Shown: positions 47,230 to 57,305, counted from the stretch's first letter. The stretch: DNA of 64,000 nt from Paenibacillus turicensis (GCF_017873435.1 NZ_JAGGKG010000017.1:1-64000); one strand, 5' to 3'. Notes: generated from the letters alone by a model not told the origin. Translations and numbers: made by a program.

Positions 47230-49134
47230 ATGCTGCTTTCACAAATTAATGAACCCAGCGACTTGAAAAATTTTACTACGGAGCAACTTGTTCCATTAGC
47301 TGCTGATATACGTCAATTTCTAATTGAGAAGTTATCAGTGACAGGTGGACACCTTGCCTCTAATTTAGGTGTCGTTGAATTGACACTAGCGTTGCATTAT
47401 TGCTACGAAAGTCCACGGGATAAAATTATTTTTGATGTAGGGCATCAAGCTTATGTGCATAAAATATTAACGGGCCGAATGGATCGTTTTGATACATTAC
47501 GTAAATCAAATGGATTATGTGGCTTTGTGAAGCGTTGCGAAAGTGAGCATGACGTGTGGGAAGCAGGTCATAGTAGCACTTCTCTTTCTGCTGCCATGGG
47601 TATGGCACTAGCACGTGATCTTAAGGGTGAAGACAACAGTGTAGTTGCCGTTATTGGAGATGGTGCGCTTACAGGCGGAATGGCATTTGAAGCGTTAAAT
47701 CACATTGGACATGAGAAAAAAAATATGATGGTTGTTTTAAACGATAATGAAATGTCGATCGCGCCAAATGTAGGTGCAATGCACAATTATCTTAATAAGC
47801 TTCGCTCTGATCGCAATTATTTGCGAGCCAAAGGTGAAGTTGAGCAGTTCCTAAAAAAAATTCCTGCCATTGGTGGAAAGCTTGCTAAAACTGTTGAGCG
47901 GTTTAAGGATAGTTTAAAATATTTAATGGTTTCTGGTATTTTGTTTGAGGAACTAGGTTTTACTTATTTGGGTCCTGTAGATGGTCATGATATGGAAAGC
48001 TTAGTTGATATTTTTACTCAGGCTAAAAATGTAACAGGACCTGTGCTCGTACATGTATTAACGACAAAAGGGAAGGGATACACGCCTGCTGAGAAGGACT
48101 CTCATAAGTGGCATGGCATTTCTCCCTACAAAATTGAATCAGGCCAGGTTCTAAAAGCGGTTGGCAACATGATGTATACTGAAGTATTTTCCCAGACGTT
48201 GATGGAACTAGCAGACAAAGATCCACGTATTGTTGCCGTGACCCCAGCGATGCCAAGTGGTTCTGGTTTAGTTAAGTTTGCTGAAAAGTATCCTAATCGA
48301 ATGATTGACGTTGGGATTGCGGAGCAACATGCGGCTACTTTATGTGCAGCGATGGCGCTTGAGGGAATGAAGCCGATTTATGCGGTATATTCTACCTTCA
48401 TGCAACGAGCTTACGATCAGATTGTGCATGATATTTGTCGCCATAATGCGAATGTAATGTTTGCCATTGACCGTGCCGGCTTTGTGGGTGCCGATGGAGA
48501 GACACATCAAGGAGTCTATGATATTGCTTTTATGCGTCACATACCAAATATCGTAATTATGATGCCAAAAGACGATAATGAGCTACGTCATATGATGAAG
48601 ACTGCACTTGATTATAATGATGGACCTATTGCTTATCGCTATCCACGTATTAATGTGCCTGGCGTGCCTTGGGATGAAGAGTTAAAAGCAATTCCAATTG
48701 GAACTTGGGAAACATTAGTGTCAGGTGAGGAAATTAGTATTTTAGCGGTGGGTCCAATGGTCGAAGTCGCTAAAGCAGCCGCAGAAAGTCTAAAGCGGGA
48801 TGGAATTTCTGTAGAGGTTGTAAATGCACGTTTCCTTAAGCCTTTAGATGAAAACATGCTTACAGAATTGGCTCACCGTCGTAATAAACTTATTGTGCTT
48901 GAAGAGGCTTCACAAGCGGGAAGCTTAGGTAGTGCTGTGTTAGAGTTTTATGCTTCCGCAGGGATAACGGGTGTGGATGTTTCGTTAATGGGTATTCCTG
49001 ATGTATTTATTGAGCATGGTACGATTAAGGAGCAACGAGAGGAAGTGGGTCTTACCGCTGAATCCGTTATAGAACTCATAAAAACATCCCGTCTAGGTCA
49101 TCGTAAGTATGTGAAGCAAGTCAAACCTTCTTAA
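47230..49134 (+). CDS. dxs: 1-deoxy-D-xylulose-5-phosphate synthase
   Basis: A 634-residue thiamine-diphosphate enzyme condensing pyruvate and glyceraldehyde-3-phosphate at the head of the MEP isoprenoid route. The [31 protein letters not shown] and ThDP-binding [18 protein letters not shown] motifs are present, as is the catalytic Glu region [18 protein letters not shown]. The start at 47230 (MLLSQIN) matches the Bacillus start; the longer frame from 47209 includes the ribosome site GGGG. Confidence 0.97.
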   Translation: MLLSQINEPSDLKNFTTEQLVPLAADIRQFLIEKLSVTGGHLASNLGVVELTLALHYCYESPRDKIIFDVGHQAYVHKILTGRMDRFDTLRKSNGLCGFVKRCESEHDVWEAGHSSTSLSAAMGMALARDLKGEDNSVVAVIGDGALTGGMAFEALNHIGHEKKNMMVVLNDNEMSIAPNVGAMHNYLNKLRSDRNYLRAKGEVEQFLKKIPAIGGKLAKTVERFKDSLKYLMVSGILFEELGFTYLGPVDGHDMESLVDIFTQAKNVTGPVLVHVLTTKGKGYTPAEKDSHKWHGISPYKIESGQVLKAVGNMMYTEVFSQTLMELADKDPRIVAVTPAMPSGSGLVKFAEKYPNRMIDVGIAEQHAATLCAAMALEGMKPIYAVYSTFMQRAYDQIVHDICRHNANVMFAIDRAGFVGADGETHQGVYDIAFMRHIPNIVIMMPKDDNELRHMMKTALDYNDGPIAYRYPRINVPGVPWDEELKAIPIGTWETLVSGEEISILAVGPMVEVAKAAAESLKRDGISVEVVNARFLKPLDENMLTELAHRRNKLIVLEEASQAGSLGSAVLEFYASAGITGVDVSLMGIPDVFIEHGTIKEQREEVGLTAESVIELIKTSRLGHRKYVKQVKPS

Positions 49135-49177
49135 ATATTGTTTGAACGTTGTTGTACGTTAAAGTCAGGAGAGTCTT

Positions 49178-50026
49178 ATGTCAGTTCCAAAAGAACGTAT
49201 TGATGTATTGCTGGTAGAACAAGGGTATTTTAATAGCAGAGAAAAGGCAAAGGCAGCCATAATGGCGGGCCTTGTCTTTGATGGACATGAACGCATTGAG
49301 AAGCCAGGTACTAAGGTGCCTAGAGATATTGCATTATCGGTAAAGGGTGCAATCCATCCTTACGTTGGTCGTGGTGGTCTTAAGCTTGAAAAGGCAATTA
49401 AGGCGTTTGATTTAAACATGCAGGATGTGGTTATGCTAGATGTTGGTTCCTCTACTGGAGGATTTACAGACTGTGCCTTACAGCATGGTGCAAGCTATGT
49501 TTATGCCATAGATACAGGGTATAACCAATTAGATTGGTCATTACGCAGTGATGAGCGTGTAAATGTCAAGGAGCGGACCAATTTCCGCTATATGACTCCA
49601 TCTGATCTAGATGGCCCAGATCCAAACTTCGCAAGTATTGATGTGTCTTTTATTTCCTTAAAAATTATTATGCCTCCATTACTTGAATTGCTGAAGCAGC
49701 CTTCGCATATTGTTGCGTTAATTAAGCCACAGTTCGAGGCTGGTCGTGAGAAGGTTGGTAAACTTGGGGTTGTAAGAGATGCTAAGGTACATGTACAGGT
49801 GCTTGAAGATATTTTAGGCTTTGCTGTTCATTTAGGTTTTGCTCTGCATCACGTTACTTTTTCACCGATTACGGGTGGAGAAGGAAATATCGAATTTTTG
49901 GCTCATTTTTCATTACATGAAGAGGAGAATGCAAATCTACCCTCTATGGAATTTAGTCAAATTCAAGTTGTTGCTAGAAAAGTAGTGGAGGAAGCACATC
50001 TCCAGTTTAGAGGAAATCCATCTTAA
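49178..50026 (+). CDS. yqxC: TlyA/YqxC family rRNA (cytidine-2'-O)-methyltransferase-like protein
   Basis: A 282-residue protein with an N-terminal S4 RNA-binding domain (ERIDVLLVEQGYFNSREKAKAAIMAGLVF) and a Rossmann methyltransferase domain (VMLDVGSSTGGFTDCALQHGASYVYAIDTGYNQLDW; SAM loop DVGSSTGGF). TlyA enzymes methylate 16S/23S rRNA and affect capreomycin sensitivity. The terminator at its end suggests the following genes have their own promoter. Confidence 0.93.
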   Translation: MSVPKERIDVLLVEQGYFNSREKAKAAIMAGLVFDGHERIEKPGTKVPRDIALSVKGAIHPYVGRGGLKLEKAIKAFDLNMQDVVMLDVGSSTGGFTDCALQHGASYVYAIDTGYNQLDWSLRSDERVNVKERTNFRYMTPSDLDGPDPNFASIDVSFISLKIIMPPLLELLKQPSHIVALIKPQFEAGREKVGKLGVVRDAKVHVQVLEDILGFAVHLGFALHHVTFSPITGGEGNIEFLAHFSLHEEENANLPSMEFSQIQVVARKVVEEAHLQFRGNPS

Positions 50027-50043
50027 ACGAGGTGGATTTTTTA
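50014..50043 (+). terminator. Rho-independent terminator of yqxC
   Basis: A nine-bp stem (AATCCATCT / AGGTGGATT, one G-U) overlapping the stop codon, with a T6 run. Confidence 0.8.
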
Positions 50044-50047
50044 TTGG

Positions 50048-50076
50048 TTGAAAAAAGAACAAATGTTCGCTATAAT
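50048..50076 (+). promoter_or_regulatory. LexA-box promoter of the unknown gene-argR-recN operon
   Basis: TTGAAA (50048-50053), 17 bases, TATAAT (50071-50076). The spacer contains AGAACAAATGTTCG (50056-50069), which matches the Gram-positive SOS consensus CGAACRNRYGTTYG at 13 of 14 positions. LexA bound here would block RNA polymerase, so transcription should rise after DNA damage. Confidence 0.8.
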
Positions 50077-50176
50077 GATGAAAACATGTATATTTACTAA
50101 TTTTATCTTATAATTGTGTTAAGGATAAACAGGAGGTAGGTTCTTTTCGTCGAATTAATGGTTGAGGTGATTTGAG

Positions 50177-50647
50177 GTGAGTCTAAACACTGAAAATTTA
50201 CTGATGATCATTTTTACATGTTTTTTACTTTATTTGATTTATTATGGATTACGTTCTTGGCTCAACAAACCAATTTCTATAGGCTCTCATTGGAAATTCG
50301 AATTTAATGATGAGATTATAGATCACCCTGCTGTCACTTTATTAGAGGAACATGGTTATGAGGTCGTTAGTGATAAGATGAAGGTTCCCCTTACATTTGA
50401 TGTGAATGGGAAGCAATTACACAGTCGTATATTTATAGATTATATTGTAACTAGGCATCAGCAATATTATCTTGTAAGAACCTCTAAAGAGCGACTCAGT
50501 ATGGAGTGGACTGGGAGTGGAGTAAGAAAGGAATTATTTCCTTATTTACTTCTCTATCCCGAGTGTGCGGGTGTGTTATTTGTAGATTTAGAGCGTAATG
50601 AAATCAAAGTGGTTAAATTAACTAGTAATGAAGATGATGAGGAATAA
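50177..50647 (+). CDS. Hypothetical membrane-anchored protein upstream of argR
   Basis: A 156-residue protein with one N-terminal membrane segment (LLMIIFTCFLLYLIYYGLRSW) and a soluble remainder of mixed strands and helices; the core segment is DHPAVTLLEEHGYEVVSDKMKVPLTF. The tail is acidic (TSNEDDEE). I recognise no family. It starts at GTG 50177 and lies 30 bases before argR, downstream of the LexA-box promoter, so it is probably co-transcribed with argR and recN and damage-inducible. Confidence 0.7.
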   Translation: MSLNTENLLMIIFTCFLLYLIYYGLRSWLNKPISIGSHWKFEFNDEIIDHPAVTLLEEHGYEVVSDKMKVPLTFDVNGKQLHSRIFIDYIVTRHQQYYLVRTSKERLSMEWTGSGVRKELFPYLLLYPECAGVLFVDLERNEIKVVKLTSNEDDEE

Positions 50648-50676
50648 ACCTAAGTTAAACATAATTGGAGGATAAA

Positions 50677-51126
50677 ATGAAGGGTCAAAGGCACATTAAA
50701 ATTCGCGAAATTATTGCAAATCAAGAAATCGAAACTCAAGATGATCTAGTAGCATCATTAAGAAATGCTGGTTTTCAAGTTACCCAAGCTACAGTATCAA
50801 GAGATATTAAGGAATTAATGCTGATTAAGGTTCCAACGGATGAAGGAAAATATAAATATTCTATGCCAACCGCACAACGTTATAATCCTGTACAAAAACT
50901 TCAGCGTGCTCTAGTGGACAGCTTTGTTAGTATTGATCACACTGGTAATTTGGTTGTCATTAAGTGCTTACCAGGAACTGCAAATTCTGTAGCTGTTCTT
51001 ATTGATAACATGGAATGGTCAGATTTATTAGGTACGATTTGCGGTGACGACACGATATTAATGATTTGCAGAAACGAAGAGTATAGTGAATTTATTATTA
51101 ATCAAATTATGGGTTTTATTTCATAA
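50677..51126 (+). CDS. argR: Arginine repressor ArgR/AhrC
   Basis: A 149-residue hexameric regulator. The N-terminal winged helix ([45 protein letters not shown]) is followed by the arginine-binding domain with [17 protein letters not shown]. It represses arginine synthesis and activates catabolism. The ATG at 50677 follows TTGGAGG by seven bases. It lies directly before recN, as in B. subtilis. Confidence 0.97.
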   Translation: MKGQRHIKIREIIANQEIETQDDLVASLRNAGFQVTQATVSRDIKELMLIKVPTDEGKYKYSMPTAQRYNPVQKLQRALVDSFVSIDHTGNLVVIKCLPGTANSVAVLIDNMEWSDLLGTICGDDTILMICRNEEYSEFIINQIMGFIS

Positions 51127-51165
51127 GTAGCTGCGGTTGGTGACAACGAAAGGAGTTGCGCTGCC

Positions 51166-52905
51166 TTGTTAGTTCATTTATCTATTACTAACCTAGCAGT
51201 GATTGAAGCGGTGGAAGTTGACTTTCATCGTGGCTTTCACGTGCTTACAGGTGAGACAGGTGCAGGGAAATCAATCATCATTGACGCGTTAGGCTTAATT
51301 GCAGGTGCAAGAGGATCTGCTGATTTAATACGTTATGGCTGCGAAAAGGCTGAGATGGAAGCTTCTTTTGATTTAGATGAAGGTCATATTGTCTGGCATA
51401 TTTTAGATAACCTCGGGATACGTGCAGAGCGCAATGAACTACTCATTATTCGGCGCGAAATTAGTCAACAAGGAAAAAGCACAGCTAGAATAAATGGACA
51501 GCTTGTTAATTTATCCATGCTGCGTGAAGTTGGAGAAAGCCTCATTGCTTTGCATGGTCAACATGATCATCAAAATTTGCTGCGCTCAGAAAAACATCTC
51601 AGCTTGCTTGATGCGTATGGTGCAGAGGCGATTAATCCTGTTAAACAGCAATATCAAGAAATATTTAAATCCTTTATAAAAGTAGATAAACAATTTAACG
51701 AGTTACGTAATACGAATCAACAATCGTTACAGATGCTCGACCTATATAAATTTCAGCTTGAAGAGATTGCTGCGGCGGGACTAAAAGAAGGTGAGCAAGA
51801 ATTACTTTCAGAAGAAAAGCTAAAACTAACCCATAGCGAAAAAATGATGGGTGCAATTTCTGAAGCTTATCAGTTATTGTATGGAGCCCAAGGCTTGGAT
51901 ACGATAGCAAGGGCAGTATCAAGAATGCAGGATATTTCCGCATTTGATCAAAAGGTAATCGGACCCATTGTAGAGCAGCTTCAATCCGCTTTTTATCAAT
52001 TAGAGGATGCTTCTTATGCTTTACGTGATTATCGTGAAAATATTGAATTTAACCCTTCGCGCTTAGATGAGGTAGAGGATCGATTAAACTTGATTTCATC
52101 ATTACGCCGTAAGTATGGGGATAACATAACTGATATTTTAAACTATTACGAAAAAATTAAAGCGGAAGCTTATGCGCTTGAAAACAAGGATGAACTGTTA
52201 GACCAGCTCCAGTCAGAGCGAGACAAGCTGATGATTGAGTTAATGCAGCAGGCGACGGCTTTGTCAGCGATACGTAAGCAGAAGGCTGAACAGCTAGCAC
52301 AGGAAATTGAAAATGAGCTGAAAGATTTGCAAATGAATAAAACAGTATTTCAGGTGCAATTCCAAATGAGCCAAGATGTAGTTACTGGTACAGAATGGCA
52401 AGGTCAAAAAATAAAACCATCCAAGCATGGTGTGGATATCGTTGAATTTTTAATTTCTGCTAACCCAGGAGAACCACTACGACCTTTAAGTAAAATTGCC
52501 TCTGGTGGAGAGCTTTCTCGAATTATGCTGGCTTTAAAGAGCATTTTTGCAAAGCATGAATCAATACCTGTATTGATATTTGATGAAGTGGATACAGGCG
52601 TGAGTGGACGAGCGGCACAAGCGATTGCTGAAAAGCTATATCGCCTATCTCATGGTTGTCAGGTGTTCTCCATTAGTCATTTACCTCAGGTGGCTTGTAT
52701 GGCAGATGAACAATACTTAATCGAAAAAATGATTCAGGATGAACGTACGGTTACGAAGGTGGAAGCTCTGTCAGGTGATGGTAGAGTGCTGGAACTTGCA
52801 CGTATGCTCGGAGGCGTAGAAATCACAGATAAAACGTTACAGCACGCGCAAGATATGCTTCATTTAGGTATGTCACAAAAGGCTTCTTTTAGCATGGCTG
52901 AGTAA
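51166..52905 (+). CDS. recN: DNA repair protein RecN
   Basis: A 579-residue SMC-like repair ATPase. The N-terminal Walker A is LTGETGAGKSIIIDAL, a long coiled coil spans about 160-370, and the C-terminal ABC signature LSGGELSRIMLALK-like (PLSKIASGGELSRIMLALK) is followed by Walker B VLIFDEVDTGVSG. It begins at TTG 51166, with AAAGGAG upstream. It is an early double-strand-break protein; the upstream LexA box suggests SOS control. Confidence 0.97.
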   Translation: MLVHLSITNLAVIEAVEVDFHRGFHVLTGETGAGKSIIIDALGLIAGARGSADLIRYGCEKAEMEASFDLDEGHIVWHILDNLGIRAERNELLIIRREISQQGKSTARINGQLVNLSMLREVGESLIALHGQHDHQNLLRSEKHLSLLDAYGAEAINPVKQQYQEIFKSFIKVDKQFNELRNTNQQSLQMLDLYKFQLEEIAAAGLKEGEQELLSEEKLKLTHSEKMMGAISEAYQLLYGAQGLDTIARAVSRMQDISAFDQKVIGPIVEQLQSAFYQLEDASYALRDYRENIEFNPSRLDEVEDRLNLISSLRRKYGDNITDILNYYEKIKAEAYALENKDELLDQLQSERDKLMIELMQQATALSAIRKQKAEQLAQEIENELKDLQMNKTVFQVQFQMSQDVVTGTEWQGQKIKPSKHGVDIVEFLISANPGEPLRPLSKIASGGELSRIMLALKSIFAKHESIPVLIFDEVDTGVSGRAAQAIAEKLYRLSHGCQVFSISHLPQVACMADEQYLIEKMIQDERTVTKVEALSGDGRVLELARMLGGVEITDKTLQHAQDMLHLGMSQKASFSMAE

Positions 52906-53007
52906 TCATTGACAGTCATAAAACAGAATTCGGGGGGTATCTTATAGGTACGCAATTGGCGACCACCTTTTCGTCAAGCGAAAGAAGCAAAGGGAGCGTG
53001 ACAGCCA

Positions 53008-54342
53008 TTGAACCACAATCTCAAGAAAAGATTATCCGGTCTTTTACTTGCTTTCTTCTTTTGTTTAGCAAGCAGCATGTTGCTTAAGACTGCTTCCCCC
53101 TTATTTTATGATGAAATCCGCCTTGTTGAAGGTGAAAATCATCAGCTTACACTTGCTTTACCCGTTCAAACTGAAGTGACAGTGGATCATCCCGATGTTG
53201 TTAAGCTAAATGATCGCAGTGATGTCACCTCATGTTTCTCCACTGGGAGCCCAGTAACATTATCTTCATTAAATAGTGGCCAAGCAGAGCTTGAAATGAA
53301 GCTGTTTGGACGATTACCTTTCAAAACGGTTAAGGTTAATGTTGTTCCAAATCTAAAAGTAATCCCAGGTGGACAAACGATTGGCGTTAAAGTTAAATCT
53401 GCCGGTATTTTAGTTGTTGGACATCACCAGGTGTCAACAAAAAAGGAGAAGATTTCTCCTGGAGAGTTAGCCGGCATTCAGCCAGGCGATCTAATTACCC
53501 ATATTAATGGAGTGTTATTAAAGGATGTACAGCATGTTGGTAAAATTGTGGAGTCGGCGGCTCCAAACAAGCAACCTTTAAAAATTACTTACAAGCGTGA
53601 AGGCAAGGTGTATCATACAAAGCTGTCACCTGCATTTGACAATGAAGATCAGGCATGGCGACTTGGGTTATACATTCGTGATTCCGCTGCGGGTGTAGGA
53701 ACCTTAACCTTTTATGATCCAGAGCATCAGGTATATGGTGCATTGGGACATGTTATAACAGACATGAACACTCAAACCCCCATCGTAGTAGGTAGTGGAG
53801 AAATTTTAGAATCCAGTGTGACCTCGATCTCCAAAAGTGAAAGTGGGGAGCCTGGTGAAAAGAGAGCTCATTTCTTAAAAGAAGGAAAAGTTTTAGGTAA
53901 CATCCAGCGCAATACTCATTTCGGTATTTTTGGTAAAATGGATTCAAATCCAAGCCATAGTGTTTATCAGCAACCGATTCCAGTCGCCTTTGCGGAGGAA
54001 GTGAAGGAAGGCCCTGCTGAAATTTTAACTGTAGTTGAAGGACAAAAGGTTGAACGTTACAAAATTGAGGTTGTGCATGTCTCTAAGCAAAATTCACCTC
54101 AAACCAAAGGAATGGTACTTCGTATTACCGATCCTAAATTGATTCAAAAAACAGGCGGGATTGTCCAGGGGATGAGCGGAAGTCCAATTATTCAAAATGG
54201 CAAGCTCATTGGGGCAGTCACACATGTATTTGTGAATGATCCTAAATCTGGTTACGGCTGTTTTATTGAATGGATGCTACAGGATGCTGGTGTAGTCAAA
54301 AATCAAAGCCAAAGTACAGTTGCAGATCTTAAGGCGAGCTAA
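53008..54342 (+). CDS. spoIVB: SpoIVB serine peptidase (S55)
   Basis: A 444-residue forespore-secreted signalling protease that activates pro-sigma-K processing. It has an N-terminal membrane signal (LSGLLLAFFFCLASSMLL), a PDZ domain at about residues 105-205 (GIQPGDLITHINGVLLKDVQHVGKIV), and the S55 catalytic domain with GHVITD for His and QGMSGSPI for the catalytic Ser 390. It begins at TTG 53008 with a rather distant GGGAG. It sits between recN and spo0A, as in B. subtilis. Confidence 0.97.
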   Translation: MNHNLKKRLSGLLLAFFFCLASSMLLKTASPLFYDEIRLVEGENHQLTLALPVQTEVTVDHPDVVKLNDRSDVTSCFSTGSPVTLSSLNSGQAELEMKLFGRLPFKTVKVNVVPNLKVIPGGQTIGVKVKSAGILVVGHHQVSTKKEKISPGELAGIQPGDLITHINGVLLKDVQHVGKIVESAAPNKQPLKITYKREGKVYHTKLSPAFDNEDQAWRLGLYIRDSAAGVGTLTFYDPEHQVYGALGHVITDMNTQTPIVVGSGEILESSVTSISKSESGEPGEKRAHFLKEGKVLGNIQRNTHFGIFGKMDSNPSHSVYQQPIPVAFAEEVKEGPAEILTVVEGQKVERYKIEVVHVSKQNSPQTKGMVLRITDPKLIQKTGGIVQGMSGSPIIQNGKLIGAVTHVFVNDPKSGYGCFIEWMLQDAGVVKNQSQSTVADLKAS

Positions 54343-54361
54343 TCGCCTTAAGGTTTTTTTT
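54328..54361 (+). terminator. Rho-independent terminator of spoIVB
   Basis: A nine-bp stem (CTTAAGGCG / CGCCTTAAG) with a seven-nt loop overlapping the stop codon, and a T8 run. Confidence 0.92.
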
Positions 54362-54414
54362 GTTTGTTTTTTAATTACACAAAGATCGTCTAACAATAAA
54401 ATAATACCTGAAAA

Positions 54415-54534
54415 TGTCGAATGCTCACGAACTGAATCACATGCTGTTGATAAATATTTTATTATAGCTTAACCTCAAAAAAAAATAAAGAAAAATAATT
54501 TTCGACAGGAGGAATTTACCTTTGGCTGTCGAAT
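54415..54534 (+). promoter_or_regulatory. spo0A control region: three 0A boxes and a sigma-H promoter
   Basis: The 0A box TGTCGAA occurs at 54415-54421, inverted at 54501-54507, and again at 54527-54533. A sigma-H promoter fits GGAGGAATT (54508-54516), 11 bases, GTCGAAT (54528-54534), overlapping the third box. The start would be near 54541. Spo0A~P therefore probably controls its own sigma-H promoter, as in B. subtilis. Confidence 0.8.
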
Positions 54535-54589
54535 CCTTAATTTAGAGAAAATAAAAGAAATTTTTCTAATTTTAAGGAGGAAGTTGTCA

Positions 54590-55399
54590 GTGCAGAAAAT
54601 TGAGGTGTTATTAGCGGACGATAATCGAGAATTCACTAACTTGCTTGCAGAATATATATCGGAGCAGGACGATATGGTTGTCACAGGGATAGCATACAAT
54701 GGCGAAGAAGTATTAGAGATGATTGAAAATGCAGACAAAATTCCTGACGTTTTAATATTAGACATTATCATGCCGCATCTGGATGGACTTGGTGTATTGG
54801 AGCGTTTACGTGATATGAACTTGTCTCCTCAACCCAAGATCATCATGCTGACAGCTTTTGGTCAAGAAAACATTACGCAACGTGCAGTTCAATTGGGCGC
54901 TTCTTATTACATTTTGAAGCCGTTTGACATGGAGGTATTATCTAATCGGGTACGTCAGCTTGTAGGGGTCAGCCAAAGCCTTACGTTAGGATCAACAACA
55001 ACCTCCTCCTACACAAAAGCTAACATCGTTCCTTTAGGAAAAGGAAAAAATTTAGACGCTAATATTACTGCCATCATACATGAAATCGGAGTTCCTGCAC
55101 ATATTAAAGGATATCAATACTTGCGTGAAGCCATCACCATGGTTTATAACAATATAGAAATTTTAGGTTCCATCACAAAAACATTATATCCTGCCATCGC
55201 TGAGAAATTTAAAACTACACCTTCTCGTGTAGAACGTGCCATCCGGCATGCAATTGAAGTTGCATGGACAAGAGGCAACATTGACTCCATTAGCCACCTG
55301 TTTGGCTACACCATTAATATCAGTAAGTCCAAACCAACAAACAGTGAGTTCATTGCGATGGTTGCTGACAAGCTCAGAATTGAGCATAAGGTGTCTTGA
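54590..55399 (+). CDS. spo0A: Sporulation transcription factor Spo0A
   Basis: A 269-residue response regulator. The receiver domain has acidic D10/D11 (LADDN), the phosphorylation site D58 (LILDIIMP) and K in ILKPFD. The C-terminal Spo0A DNA-binding domain begins near residue 150 and contains the recognition-helix segment [21 protein letters not shown]. It begins at GTG 54590, nine bases after AAGGAGG. It is the master regulator of sporulation entry, under a sigma-H promoter with 0A boxes. Confidence 0.98.
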   Translation: MQKIEVLLADDNREFTNLLAEYISEQDDMVVTGIAYNGEEVLEMIENADKIPDVLILDIIMPHLDGLGVLERLRDMNLSPQPKIIMLTAFGQENITQRAVQLGASYYILKPFDMEVLSNRVRQLVGVSQSLTLGSTTTSSYTKANIVPLGKGKNLDANITAIIHEIGVPAHIKGYQYLREAITMVYNNIEILGSITKTLYPAIAEKFKTTPSRVERAIRHAIEVAWTRGNIDSISHLFGYTINISKSKPTNSEFIAMVADKLRIEHKVS

Positions 55400-55469
55400 A
55401 AGGGTCAGGAGTAAGGGAATAATTTAAGGTGAAGTGAATTATATTCAAATAAATTAAACATGCTTGTTT

Positions 55470-55513
55470 GCTCCTTTATTCGGTGAGATAATTACCAGTG
55501 AAGGAGCTTTTTC
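55470..55513 (+). terminator. Rho-independent terminator after spo0A
   Basis: A GCTCCTT / AAGGAGC stem with an inner CGGT/ACC pairing, followed by T5. Confidence 0.75.
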
Positions 55514-55522
55514 AATATTGTT

Positions 55523-56047
55523 ATGGGAAAGTTGGGGAAGAAGATGTTACATAACCGATATGACATTAAACAAGCAATTGGAGGTATTTCCTTGGAGCAG
55601 TACATTGGACAGGGAATAATACAGCAATGTTTGCCCGAAGGTACACTCATTACGTTGGAAGAGGTAAGACTACAAGCCGATGAGGTGTGGAAGGATGGTG
55701 ACATGGAAGTATGCAGCTTTGATTTCAAAGGATATACGCTCAATATTACCTTTCATGGCAAAAATGCTATTTACTTGTTTGATAGCATGGATATATGGCA
55801 GGGAAAGGAATCCCACCTTTTCAAAGAAAATAAATTAGATACAGTAATAGGAATGAAACAATATGCTAATTCTTTTAAATTAAATGTACTTTGGTTCAAA
55901 ATAGAGGAAGAAGATGTGTGTCTTTTACCTAACGGGGTGACGATGCACTATCTAAAACGTGAAAATCAAAGGGTTCTTTCCAAGGTTGCGGGAACGTACC
56001 GAAGTTATAAAGATACTAAGAACAGCTTGCAAAGTATGTCAAGCTAA
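55523..56047 (+). CDS. Hypothetical protein
   Basis: A 174-residue protein of unknown family (start at 55523; an ATG at 55544 after GGGGAAG is also possible). It has no signal peptide and looks soluble and beta-rich (MEVCSFDFKGYTLNITFHGKNAIYLFDSMDIW; LNVLWFKIEEEDVCLLPNGVTMHYL). After its TAA the same frame stays open for 40 codons to a TGA at 56168, giving FAYKITEEGLKKTNRKKLK and HFDPKTGKLFV. Either this is chance or the gene was once longer. It has no obvious partner genes. Confidence 0.55.
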   Translation: MGKLGKKMLHNRYDIKQAIGGISLEQYIGQGIIQQCLPEGTLITLEEVRLQADEVWKDGDMEVCSFDFKGYTLNITFHGKNAIYLFDSMDIWQGKESHLFKENKLDTVIGMKQYANSFKLNVLWFKIEEEDVCLLPNGVTMHYLKRENQRVLSKVAGTYRSYKDTKNSLQSMSS

Positions 56048-56218
56048 CGATTATATAGTAAATACATACAAATCGTATTTGCCTACAAGATCACTGAAGA
56101 AGGTTTAAAAAAAACTAACAGAAAAAAATTAAAACACTTTGATCCGAAAACTGGTAAATTATTTGTTTGAGATAATTACTGTCTAGAGCCACTTACATAT
56201 GGAAACGAGGGGAACATT

Positions 56219-56767
56219 ATGTTTATTAACAATAAACAATTTCAAGCAAAAGGTCTGCGCTACTCTATTCGCTCAGCTATTCCAAGTGATGCAAAAGAAT
56301 TGTCTGAATTGAGATTACAGCTTGATGGTGAAACAGAAAATCTTGATCGGGAAAGCGGAGAAGCTTTTATTGATGAAGCTGAATTTAAACAATTAATAGA
56401 GACGGATACAACTGAATCAAGAAACTTATTTTTAGTAGCAGTTGTGGATAATGTAATTGTTGGCTTTTCAAGGTGTGCAGGAATTTACCTTAAAAGATTT
56501 TCTCATAAAGTTGAATTTGGTGTATGTGTATTGAAACAGTTTTGGGGATATGGAATTGGAAAAAACCTTTTAACGCAATCTATTACTTGGGCTGACGCTA
56601 ATAATGTTAAAAAAATAACACTGAATGTTTTAGAAAGTAATACAACTGCAATTGAGCTATATGAAAGATTTGGGTTTGAAATCGAGGGTATTTTGAAAAA
56701 TGATAAGATTTTATCTGACGGAAAATTTTATAATACGATTTTAATGGGAAGATTTAATAAAAACTAA
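56219..56767 (+). CDS. GNAT family N-acetyltransferase
   Basis: A 182-residue acetyltransferase of the RimI/RimJ type. The acetyl-CoA binding motif is seen in FGVCVLKQFWGYGIGKNLLTQSI (Q/RxxGxG/A-like: QFWGYGIG), followed by VLESNTTAIELYERFGFEIEGILKNDKI, typical of ribosomal-protein or spermidine acetyltransferases. The substrate is unknown. Context is an accessory patch between spo0A and the bkd operon. Confidence 0.9.
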   Translation: MFINNKQFQAKGLRYSIRSAIPSDAKELSELRLQLDGETENLDRESGEAFIDEAEFKQLIETDTTESRNLFLVAVVDNVIVGFSRCAGIYLKRFSHKVEFGVCVLKQFWGYGIGKNLLTQSITWADANNVKKITLNVLESNTTAIELYERFGFEIEGILKNDKILSDGKFYNTILMGRFNKN

Positions 56768-56787
56768 GTATAAATGGAACACCGACA

Positions 56788-56824
56788 CAACTAAACCGCA
56801 CTGTGCTTCAGAGACGGTTAGTTG
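56788..56824. terminator. Hairpin between convergent genes
   Basis: A ten-bp stem with one bulge (CAACTAAACCG / CGGTTAGTTG), without a long T run. Possibly a bidirectional terminator. Confidence 0.4.
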
Positions 56825-56848
56825 GAATTGATGAGGTTCCTTTATTCT

Positions 56849-57175
56849 TTATAATGCTTCAAAACCATAATCTCGCTCCACTTTGCAAATTCTTGTTTTA
56901 TACGTGGCGTACCATTCCGACTTTCCTTTTTGTTGTGCAACCAAATGCCTTTCATTTTGTTTCCACTTCTTGATTGCTTCGAGAGAGTCCCAATAAGAAA
57001 CGGTAATCCCCACCTCTTCTCGTGCGCTTTCCATCCCTAAAAACCCTGCTTGTTTACAGGCTAGATTGAACATCTCTTCCGCCATTTCACCATAACCATG
57101 GTCGCCTTCTGTTCGTTCCGAAGTGAAAATGACTGCATAATAAGGTGGTTGTGGTGTTTTTGCTATTTCGCTCAT
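56849..57175 (-). CDS. Antibiotic biosynthesis monooxygenase (ABM) domain protein
   Basis: A 108-residue dimeric alpha-beta barrel protein, with YYAVIFTSERTEGDHGYGEMAEEMFNLACKQAGFLGMESAREEVGITVSYWDSLEAIKKWKQNERHLVAQQKGK as the ABM pattern (core region residues 12-84). Such proteins oxidise small aromatics or simply bind them; this YciI/HmoB-like small form has no sure substrate. It starts at 57175, with AAAGGGGAG upstream. Confidence 0.85.
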   Translation of the reverse strand: MSEIAKTPQPPYYAVIFTSERTEGDHGYGEMAEEMFNLACKQAGFLGMESAREEVGITVSYWDSLEAIKKWKQNERHLVAQQKGKSEWYATYKTRICKVERDYGFEAL

Positions 57176-57305
57176 ATTAACTCCCCTTTTATCGTTCTTT
57201 TTGTATCAAAGAAATCATTATAGAATGAAGATCAGTTGTTGTAAACTATGAAAATTTTTATTGATAATTTTTCTTATGAACGAATGAACTGATTATATAA
57301 AAGTG

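Noticed and set aside
52906..53007. Sigma-F or sigma-G promoter for spoIVB
   Set aside because: GTCATA and GGGTATC-like boxes are present but neither spacing nor -10 bases fit the consensus well enough to report.
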